Positions 12,701-24,700 of a stretch of 64,000 nucleotides of DNA are shown piece after piece. The notes below the pieces were generated by a model that saw only the letters and a program-made list of their open reading frames with translations, was not told the origin of the DNA and did no database searches. The DNA is from Pseudoscleropodium purum (Eukaryota; Streptophyta; Bryopsida; Hypnales; Brachytheciaceae). Made by a program: the position numbers and the translations under genes. Position 1 is the first letter of the stretch, and each line of letters starts with the position of its first letter. The stretch is from positions 28,563,063 to 28,627,062 of the forward strand of contig OZ017795.1 of assembly GCA_963969395.1 (NCBI GenBank), in the 5' to 3' direction.

Positions 12701-15700
12701 ACATAACAAGAATTTATAATTTTCATTTTTCAAGTATAACTAATGAATTATTTTGTACAAAAATTGGTATTCCTTGTTCAATAAGGGAACAAAATTTTAA
12801 AATTTTTTGTAAGATCTAAAACTTTTAGAAGTTTAAAATTCATATTTAGATTTTGAAATTTTATTTAAAAAAATATTGCAATAAGAATTTCAATATTTTG
12901 AAGCACTTATAGATTGAGTGTTGTATAAGATGGTGATGAATAATAAATCTTCTTTCTAGTATTGTGAATTTGACTTGGTTGACAAAAATATGGTGACAAT
13001 AAATGTCTTATTCTAGATGAAAATTAAATTCTACTATAAATAAATAAAAAATTAAGACCTTAGAATGATTTTTTCATGCAAAAAAAATTCTTATGTTCAT
13101 AATTTATTAATAATTAAAAAACAATAAAATTATTATCAATTTTTTTGAATTTAAATGAATGTCTCTATATTTTATAAATGAAAAAAAATTGTTATAGATT
13201 TAACTCTTAGAATTTTAAGCCAATTTCAAGGTGTTTTGGATCTTGATTTTGTAAGTTACAAAGAGTTGAAGCTCAAAGTAAGATGAATCATTTTTAGATA
13301 AATTAATTATAAGATCTTGTAGAAATCTAAGACCTTCTCATCTTTACAAAGTTTGGTTTCAATTCAAGTCATAGATTGCAAGATTATATTGTAAAAGTGA
13401 AGGGTACTTAAAAAGAAATTAATGTTTTGACGTAGCTAAAATTATGCTTTGACTAACTCTTTTTGATACATAACATTTTAGAAAGTTGTATTCCTACACT
13501 TATTCTCAAGGTCATAAAATTCCACATGCATGGAAAGAAATCTTGTATTTTCTAAACCAAAAATGAGTGAAAATTTTATCTTGTAGTAGTGACCACTTTA
13601 CTATTAAGTTTCAAAAATCATTAGATAAATTTAAGATTTGTCACATACCTAGAGCCAAAATTCAAAATCAAACATGGTAGAGTTAAAGAACATAAGAGAA
13701 GATGCACAATAGGATTCCAATAGTTGTTTATACCCACATTCTAGGCAAAATTTTAAAAAAGAAGTGGGAGGGTAATGCTACTTTAGGTCTAATCTATTAT
13801 TAGGCAACTCATTGATAAAGGGTCATGAAGAGTTTAGGCTAGGAATCCATTAGAATTCCAAGCATCATCATTGTCCAAAATCATTACTCTTCTATTCAAA
13901 TGGTTTTCAATGGGCTTTTTAAAAAAATAACCTACCTTGCATTGCTCCTAAAAGTACACCAAAAATCTCCAACCACCTCTCTTCCATCCTAACAGGGTTG
14001 ACGAATCTCTACGTCCGCCTGAAAAAGGCATCCGTTCACACGGACGCCAGCGGACGCAGCATCCCTCTTGCCGTCGGAAGGCAGACAGACGGGGCGGACA
14101 GGACAGGGCGGGACGGGTGGGGTGGATGGGGCAGACGGGCGGACGGCGTCCGCAAATGTCAGTGAACGCTATGGACACAGCATCCGCGTCCGGACGTCCC
14201 GAACGTCCGACCTTCTTGTCAACCCTGCATCCTAAAAGGAAGGCCCAACCTTACTAACACTAGTTAAGATCCTACCAACTATGAACACATGTGTTTACCT
14301 CATTGGCCAAAGTTCTCCCATTCGATGACTCTTTGCTATAGTCTCTAGCCTACCCATGCTTTGGAAATTTTTATAAATTCAACAGTGGATCTTTTTCTAA
14401 ATTTGAATACACTAATTGATAACTAATTTGATTATTTTCAAAATGAGCCAAAGTTCAAGTGACTCTTCACATTTCTAAGTCTAGAATGGATTGACCCATT
14501 TCGGGTTGTTCAAAATTTTAAGGGTTAAGATTCAAGTTTTATTTTACATTATATTGAAATCTCAAAATTAAAGGTTTTATGAAAGAGATTTTAAGTTATA
14601 TATGAATCTCAAACTTAAAGGTTTTATTACTTTTATGAAAGAGATTTTAAAATATACATTAGTTTTGTTGAAGCATTTTTTTTTCATTTCCACTAGTTCT
14701 CTAATAGTAGGCAATTTAATATTGTCCTCAAAAGTCACCTGAATTGCAACTTCAATCATTGATTTTGTATTATCACTTATAAGATTTTTTGCCACTGCTT
14801 TGGCTTTATTATCTATAAAAGTAGTAACAATTCCTATTGCCATTTCAACATTTGGGGACACAATTTGGATTTCATCAATATGTTGTGGTATAAAGTATAT
14901 ATTATTAAACTTGTTCAAAAAATCTTTCATTGAATTGAAAATTTCCACTTCATTGGCAATTTGTGCAAGGATTTCTTCTTTTGACTTTAGTGGTTGAAGG
15001 CGTTCAACAATTCCACTGTAATATACATAATTTTCAAACCTTAAGCTATTAAAATTTTTTAAGTATAATAAACACTTATATAATGATATATATATAATAC
15101 TTAAATGATAATAAATATACATATCCATGAATATTTTGCATAAATTTATGTGAAGCAAATACCAATAATTTATTTTTATTTAATGTTGATCAATTATGTA
15201 TATATACAATGTCACAAAATTAAATTTAAATTACGTTTTATCTCCGAGTGGTACAGGATTTGTTAGAGGATGATATACAATATTTGTTGTTGGATCAAAA
15301 GTGCTTGATGAAAGTTGATTAAGAAGCACATCTTGAGGAGGTGCTTCAATAACAAAGTATATATGAAGTCCAGAGTCTTTTTTTTCTTCAACCTCCTAAT
15401 GCATCTAAAATATTTAGTATTTTAATCCTTCTATTTCAACAAAGTGCAATGTTTGATAAAAGTTGTAAAAAACTGTTGCTGTATTTAAGATATTACCAAT
15501 AATTTTATTCTAATATAAGCTCAATTTTCACATCCTTTTTTAAGACAAGATAGTTTTCTTGTTCACAATGTCTTTTATAAGTTTTTTTTTTGTTATAGTT
15601 TATCAATAGTGTGATGAATTCATTTAATTAATAAAAAAATCTTTGAAATTTTTTTTTTCATATTTATTATTCTAAATATTTTAGAAAATAAATCTAAAAA

Positions 15701-18700
15701 ATAACATTAGATATTATATTTTGTAATAAAATTGACAATATCTTTTAGATAAAACTTCATAAATATTAAAAATAAAATTATTTTTAACACTCTATTTAAA
15801 TCCTTTAAGTTGAATATCATGTATGACATTTTCCTATCTACAACATTTATACTTTATTGTTGTGCAATGCATAAAGTGGTCATAAAATGTAGGAAGATTG
15901 TACTTTTATCTAAGTTAGAAACACATTTCAAAAAATTGATTTTGATAATGTATGTATATATGTATATATAAATTGAGAATTTTAAATGTAACATTTATTT
16001 CTAACCTTTCAAGTTGTTATGTATTTACTTGAAAAGTATACAAACCAATTTAGACTATTAATACTTATATTTTTTCAAATGAACTATTTATATTATTTCC
16101 AGATAATTAGTAAGTAAAAAAAATATATTCAAAATTTAAACTAAATTTGTGGTTTCAATCATTGTGAGATTTCAAAAAATATTCATTATAATATGTATTC
16201 TGAAACTACATTCTATTGAATGTTCAAAATTGTCATATTTCATTTTGTCCTACATTCATCTTCTATATCCAAATGTCTTGGTTTTATTTCTTTTTATAAT
16301 TTTAGTATTTAATGCCCATTGAGTACTTACAAGCTTAGGAGGTGGGGCTATTTTGGATTTTTTTGCTTTTTTTGCTTCTTGAGCTTCAAAATCAAAACCA
16401 GTCAAACACTTTTCCAATGCTGCTACTTGACTTTTAGTTTGAGGAAAACCATCCAATATAAATCCAATTTGTTGATCAAGTATTGTTGTAGGTTGAGTAC
16501 CCTTTACTATAACATTGTGAAACAACTTTGTAAACAATCATGGCTACACCATATGGAATTTGTTATTATATTAAACACCAATATAAGTGTTATAAATAGA
16601 AAAAAAAACTCAACATAATAGATTATTTTATTGACCATTGAATACAAACTATGTACAATTGAATAATATATTTTTATATAATTTGAGAGATAGTGTATAG
16701 TTTTCAAACATTAAAGTAGATAGGAAAATTTGATGGCATTCAAAAAATTTGGAATTTTATATCACAATGAAATTAATCAAAGTATAAAATAAAATAAAAT
16801 TTAAATGGTGAATATTCTATCTTAACTAGATTTCTTTTTAGCTGGAGGAGGTGCACCTTTGGCTAAAAGTGTATCAACTTCACTTACTGGTACTGTTTGC
16901 ATCATGATAGTACAAAAAATCAAAATAGATACTTAGAAATATTAAAATGTTTATTTTCTTAAACTTTATATTTTCAAAATTCACAATTCATCTGTTTTAT
17001 GAAAAATGTTCATATTTATAAATTTAATGAGGACTTTTTTATATTAAGTTGAAAATACATGTCAAAAAAGCATAAAGATACTCACTTCTCCTACCAAGGC
17101 AATAAATTTAAAGATATTTGAGTGTATATGGATCAATAACTTTCAATTCTAAATTTTATAAATATAAATGTTTTTTTTAATATAGAGGATTTAAGATTTT
17201 ACTGTATTCATTAGGGTAGAGCATTGTTAAGTATATCAAGTTGGCAATAACATTATCGGGCACCTAAAAAACACCACCCTTTAAAATTCATGTGTTGAAA
17301 AAGTCAATTGATATTAAAATGAGTGTTAATATATATACAAGAAATTGAATATACTTTGAAGAACTTAAAAATGTTTGCAAACATATTCACTAGTACAAAA
17401 TTAATACTCTTTGAATATCATTTTACACAACATTACATACTTGTATCTTATTTTCAATGGCATTCTTGGCTTGTAATCCAAAGTGTGATTTTTGAGACAA
17501 CATGTTTGCTAGTGTTTCTTCCTTGCTTTTAGGACTTGTATTACTATCAATCATTGGAAGTTGAGTAGCTAGTTCTTCTTTAAGTTTCTCTTCTTCTTTT
17601 GTACCATTAATTAGAAATAAATACTTCTTTGTCATTAGCTTTTCTTAATGTCTTCTATATAATAGTTTATATTAAAGAATCTATTTATTATATATATAAA
17701 TCATGCATATTTTATATCAACAAATGTAGAAAGAAAATTGTACCAATTATTGCAGAATTAATAGCCAAATCTAAAACTCTCTTAGACTCGATTAATAAAA
17801 CTCCATATTTAGTAGCCAACTTCTTTGCTAGAATTGTCTTCCCTAATCAAAATATCATCAAGACTCTTATTTGACATCACTTACACATAGAATATTAAAA
17901 TTCATTGTGATATTAGTATTTAATATTATTTTCATAAATCTCTCTCTATTAATTTGACAAAGAATCTTTTAAAACTTCAAAAAATAATTAATCCAAAGAA
18001 CTAATAACATGGTTTTTTATTCAAGATTTATGAAAGTTTTCATTATACCTGCATGTGGAATTCCTACAATAGAAATCATAAGTGTAAATTTTGATAGGTC
18101 TGGTAGTTGAAAAGGTTCAATAAGGCTTTGGGTCAATTCACCAATGTCCATCAAAAATTTTCCCAATTCTTTGTTTTTCCCTATAGGCTCTACTCCTTCT
18201 GGATTTGTGTATTCTCCTGTCTCATCTAAATATGCCTCTGATTCTTCCTACAAATAAGTACACAAATTCTAAATAAAATACTATATTATTAATATTGTAA
18301 TCCTTGTGCATACATATTTTGAATTATATCAAAATTCTATTATAATTTATACATCCAAAATTTGCTATATCAATTGTAATTTAATATTTATTTTCAAATT
18401 ATTTTTTATAGTTTTTCTTAAGCTTGAATGTAAGATATAAATGCTATTATGCAAGGATTAAATATAAATAAATTTTTATATTTAGAAAAATATGCTTAAA
18501 AGAAAACCTTAGCAATTCTTAGTTCTTTTTCACTAGGAGGTTCTATTGGTGGTGGAGGACATGGTAAAACAACTGGTAAAAGTGCTCCTTTGATAAATAA
18601 ATTCTTCCATTGTCTCCATTCATTAATAGGCAAATTCTTTCCTACTTCAAGCCGATATTCATTTATACATTCTGCCATGCTCACGAACTAAAAAATAGGT

Positions 18701-21700
18701 CTCCAATCAAAAAAAAAAAAGATTGAATGAGAAATGATCTTGCAACAAATAAATATTAGCATTAAATTTAAACATAAAATTTTGTAAGTAGACTAGGTCA
18801 AATCTATTTCATGATATAGATGGTCTTGCAACACAACTTATAATTGTGTTAAATATTCCAATAACTTATGACATATAAATTGTAGATGTAAAAAATAATC
18901 TATTGAATTTTGATTCAAATATAAAATGAAGCTTAATAAGTATATGATAAGGAAGATTTTGATTTTGATTGGCTTCAAAAACATGTTGGAGTACTTTAGA
19001 ACACTTGTTATTAATATTGGTTGAAAATAATAGTACAAATAGAAATCCATTGCTAAAAAATGGTATTAGCAAAAACCTGCAAAATAATGTCAAAACAAAA
19101 GTTGTAGTGTTTTTGCGTCCTCTTTAAACGCTTTGCTTGAATGTCAATCTGCTATTTTCAATATAATACAAATATTTTTTTTTTTGAAACAGAACATATG
19201 ATATGTAGATTTGTGAGAATAAAATTCTTCACCTTGTGTATAATATTTTGAATTTTAAAATTGATATACTAACATTTTAAAATCATTTATAAGCATAACA
19301 TTAAGATGATCAAGGATCAAAATAATTTGCAAGATAAAAAATGACTGAAAGAATACACGTTTTGAAACATTGGAGTGCAATGAAATGTGTGTGTGTGTGT
19401 ATATATATATAATATTGAATATATTCTTTAACCCCTTAGAAGATAAAAAAGATCAAATTGGATGTTATAGACTTTTACCAATCTTGGATGGATTACATGA
19501 AGGTGTTCTTTTGTTCAACCTAAGTTATTCTTTGACCAAACAAAATACCATTCTTCACTAATCCTAGTGATAGTGAATAAATTTCAATAAGATTAATCAA
19601 ATCAATGGCTTATTAATCATAAATATTGGTCTTTTTTCTAAATTCTTTAATATTAATTAAGACCTATTTTTTCATGTAGGTAACAACTAGGAACATCTTC
19701 TCTAAATTTCATCAATGATTTTCTTCAATATTTTCGGAAGAAAAAAATTCTAAGAACAAGAAAAAAATTCACCTGCCAAGAATCATATTCTTTATTGATG
19801 TCGTTTGCTTTGTCATTAAAATACATCAAATAGCATTCATGGTCATGAGCTTGTATCAAATCAAAAGCAACTCTATTTTTCTCTTTCACTTCTTGTTGTT
19901 GAAGAAGCCAAGCATCATGCATTGCTTTTTGTTCTTCTTCCAAGATTTGTTGTTTTTCAACCTCTTCTTTTTCTCGTGCAGCTTGCAAGAGAGCATTTTC
20001 TTGACTTTTTTCTTTTTCTTTTTCTTCATCTATGACATGTTTATGTTCTTCTTCTTCAAGCATGTCCTATTTAAAGATTTCAAATTAATGTTTTATGCCC
20101 AATAGTGTAGGCATTTATTAGAAGGAAGTTAAAATTTTAATATTAGATTCAATAATTAGAATTTTCATATTCATTAAAATTTGATAGCTATGGGTTGTTG
20201 AAAATATTAAATTTGGATGACTACGCATATATCATTTATTACCATTAAATACTAAAATCTCAAATTTTTACAACAATTTGTGAAAGAAGTAATTATTTAT
20301 TACATACAAAATTAATACCCACTTCAAATTTTGATAAATTTTTATGAAATTTGATACATGATACCAACACTAAAAAGTTCTAAAGACATGCTTAAAAAAA
20401 TCCTATACTTTGAATACCTACATATTTACAGCAAACATTATATTGTAACAATTTTTTGATTATATTCACATACTTATACCTCAAAATAAAATAAATAGAT
20501 TGAACTTTCTTTTTTGTAATATTTAAATTTATTTACATCAAGAGATTTTTGTGTAATGAACTTGTTTTTTGGAGAATAACAAGGACTCAACAATTTCAAT
20601 AAATTCATATCGAATGTACCTAGTTAAAAAATCGTAAATCAAAGTATAACATACTTGTTTTTGTTTTTTGAGAGCTTCTAGCATAACTGAAAATTCTTTT
20701 AATTTTCTTTCTTTGATTGCCAATATATAAGCTTTAGCTGCTTTGGCTTGCTGCAATGTGCATTATTTAGCATGCAATTAAAATTCTTCGGAAGCACATA
20801 TATTCTGCCACAAGTATGTCACCCAAAACTTCTTGATAGAATGATTTTTCATCTTTCTTTTGGAAAGTGTTGTAAAATTTAAACTAGTTAAAATAATCAG
20901 ATTTTTAGTTTTTAATTACAATATATAATGATTAAAATTTTGTGAGGAAATTTTTATAAAATATAACAAAAATATATAATTTCACCCATTCAAATGCTAA
21001 ATTTCTTAATTTTAATTCTTTCTAATTATTTGATAGGAAATAATATTAATTAGACAAAAATCAAATCTGAACAGAACTAAGAATTTTATTTTATTTTAAA
21101 ATTAAAATTATTTTTATTTTTATTTATTTTTATATAATTATGAGAATTTCACCCACATATACTCTCCAAAATATGTGGCATAAAAAATAAATGAAAATCT
21201 CATTCCATTACCAATATTCACAACCTTGGTTAGAATACACAACCATTAATGGTCATTATTGTTAGCCCTCTTGGCACCCTACATACACCTTCAAGTTTCT
21301 ATCCTTGCTATAAAATACACCCTTTCTATCATTATCAGTATTTCCAATAAGTATGCCACATACATTTCATTGTCCAAAACCCCCCCAGAAAACAACCAAA
21401 CACTTCCTAATTTATACAATCTACCTTAAATCCCTTACTATAATCAAAGTCACAGTTTCTAATATTTTTTCTTTATCTAATCATATCCCCCAAACTACCC
21501 TACTAAAATTTCAATCTCTCTTCCATTTTTAAAATCTAATTTAATTAGTATATAAAGTCTCCTTTCTTATCAAAGTATGTAGTCTAGAAGTTACTTGAAT
21601 CAACATCTTAAAATATGATGTGGGACATTATACAAAATTACAAATAGACTCTCCAAGTATACCAATTATTTAGAGTGGTTGGAGTTATTTTTCCCTACTA

Positions 21701-24700
21701 CATAAGGTGGGTATTCCCAAAATTGCCACTTTTTGCTATTGAGCCTATTTGGTATTCTTAAATTGGTCACATTTTCATATGTTCTTGTTGGCAAGTGAAA
21801 GGAGGTTCCAACACACCAAAGAACATGACATTTGGATACTATATGCAAAAGTTATTAAGGAATAAAGTTTGATTCTAAAAGCGTTTCTTCCACATAGGTA
21901 CAAAACTGACTTTGGAGGTGTATACAGTGTAGATGGCAGTTTACGGTTAGTGAGACATTTGAGTGTATGTACCTTATATCTTCCTTCATGGAGAAGATAT
22001 CAAATGACAACAGTTTAAGTATTATAATTAAGCTAAGTGAGAATTGTATCCCATCTATTTTGAATTAAAAAAAAATTGTTTCACATCAAAATATACATAT
22101 TGTAATTTGATAGACTTTATGTCAAAAATAACATAAAAATTCCAATACAAATATTTATAGTGTACAAACTTTGGAATTAATTAATGGTAACCTCAAAATG
22201 CCCAAGCTTTTTTTAGCTTCTAAAAGTTTAGTCAAAACTAAACAAAAAGACCAAGTTTTGATGAGTTTTATCAATTTTTCTTGAAATTCAAATCATAGGT
22301 AGTTGCAAAAAACATTTGGCATGCCATTTTTGTCTCAAAATGGCCTATTTCAGTGAGTACTATGGCTTGGGGAATAATTATTTTTTAAATAAAATAAAAT
22401 ATGGATAATTTGTAAAGCATTCAAAATAGTATGCTTGCAAAAATTCAAGACTAGAAAAACTTATCTCTAAAAGTTATGCACAAAAAAGAGTAATGGAAAA
22501 TGTCAAGAACTTCAATACATTGATGTTTTTTTTTTAGAAAATAGTAAAAAAATGTAATAAATAAATAAATAGAAATGGGCCATTTTTCCTAATTTAACCA
22601 TTTTCATATTTAGGAAAAAAAATATTTTATTCTTTGCACTTGAACAAAGGTAGTTTAAGGGCACTTTATTATTTAAAAAATTTTCTTTGTAGGCTTGTGT
22701 AACTTTAGTAGAAGTCTTTGTATTGCAATTTTGACCTTCAAACTCAGATTTTTGGGTAAAAAATAGTACTAAAATCCCCCAAATGCAAAAGTAGACATCC
22801 AATTGGAGGTTGTTTTAAAATAGTAAAATCATTTTTTTGAATTTAGAAAAAATTATACAATGTCTAAAGCTACTACATATACCTTCATTCCAAATTTCGT
22901 ATAAAACTAACATATACTGCAAAAATATTGAGCAAAAAACACTCATCTAAGGTGAAAGGGACAAAAAAAAAATGAATCCCATACAAATTCAATCTAGATG
23001 TGTTTTGGATCACAAAAGAAAAGAAAACACAACAATTTCACTTATGGTTGAAAAAAATATAATATTTGATCAACAATTGTTTAAATTGTGAAAGTTATTT
23101 GAAGTCTTTCAATCTTGTTTCTACGCATCAAATCTAAAATTGGATGCATTAAAAAAAAAATGTGAGGTTTAGGATTTAGATTTTAGAGTTTAGGGTTTAA
23201 ACTTTAATCCTTGAACACCAAGCTAGTCAACGTAGAAATCATCCTTTTTGGACCTATGTATATCATTTGCTTAAAAAAACACCTCCAACAAGATTCCACA
23301 TAAGACCTCCCCTTTCCACAAAAAATTCCAAGGATGAACACATGCACTTTTGCCTTATATAGAAGAATTCTTTATCATCCATCGGATACTTTTAGGCCGG
23401 TATGAAGCATCACAAGGTTAAACAAATCCTGATTATAATAAACTAAATACCAATAGTTCTTAAAATTAATCATTATAAAGGCACATTTTGATTTGTTACC
23501 TCTTCTTGGAGTTTAGGATCAAGAGGATTAGGTTTTGTTTTTTCTTCTAGTTCTTTAATGGCAATCTTGCTCATTTTTTTAGGTGGTGGTAGTTTTGAAG
23601 GGGTTTTTCTCCCCACATCCCCTTTGGGTGCTTGTTCATCTGCACCGAGAATAAGTCCGGTTTTACTTTCAAACTCTTCAATGTCTTTTGAGAAATTGTC
23701 GGTTTGAGCCTTATCAAAATGTGTTTTGATCATGCTTTCCTATATCCAGAATAAGAAAACAATATCAATATTATCTTAGTCTTTTCCAAATAAATGAAAT
23801 ATATCAATACTAGAAAATTTAGTTTTTCAATTGATTTGGTCGCACTGATTGATTCACTTTTTTGTTGACTTGGACTCTATAGACACAACAATTTATAGAA
23901 TTTCTGCCAGAGTTGTAAGACAAGTGAAAAGGCTAAAATAATTGTTCTTCAAGATCTAATCAGTTCTGTCTAGCAAGTACTTGGATGCAAAAAAGGCCTT
24001 TACATAATAAAAAAAACAATACTTTGTTGATTTGAACATAAAAGTGAACCAAATCAATGTGACCAAATCAACAAAAAAATTGAATTTTCTAATAGTAATA
24101 TTATAGTATATTGTGCTAGAATTATGTACTAGAATTATGTTTGAGTGTAAAAAATACCATCCTAACATGCCTATTTTCATCTTTTTGTTCCGCTAAAAAT
24201 TGCAAACTAAGAATGTCATGCCATGAAGCCTATCCCCAAGTACAACCTTTGTTTTAATGATGTGCTAAGATGCAATATTCACATAAATTGTAAAATACAT
24301 ACATACATAATAGTAAAAATTTGAGCTATTCAATATGATCAAGGAAGAATATTTTAGTAAAAATTATGGAAAATTCGAATAATTTATGCAATAAAAAAAA
24401 TTAGCTAGATATTGCATAGGTTTGGCAAGTTAGAATAGTGTTTTAAAACCCGTAAAGCTTTTTGCATTGCTATTGCATATTGCTCCTTTAATTTCTTCGC
24501 ATGCATAGAAGCATGAAATTTCTGCAAAAAATGACTATTTTTAGATTTAAAAACTCATTAGCATGAAATTCTACAAAAAATGACTATTGTTAGATTAAAA
24601 ACTCATCAACATGAATTTCAACCCTCCTAAAGCTCTTTAGTTTGTAATTTCAACAATGTAGTATGTGAGCATATGAGCTTTGAGTATATATATATATATA

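Noticed and set aside
15016..15158. N-terminal extension of the frame that contains SPEF2-like exon 16
   Set aside because: Intron sequence ahead of the acceptor ATTACAG at 15016. The upstream exon joins in phase only at 15015.
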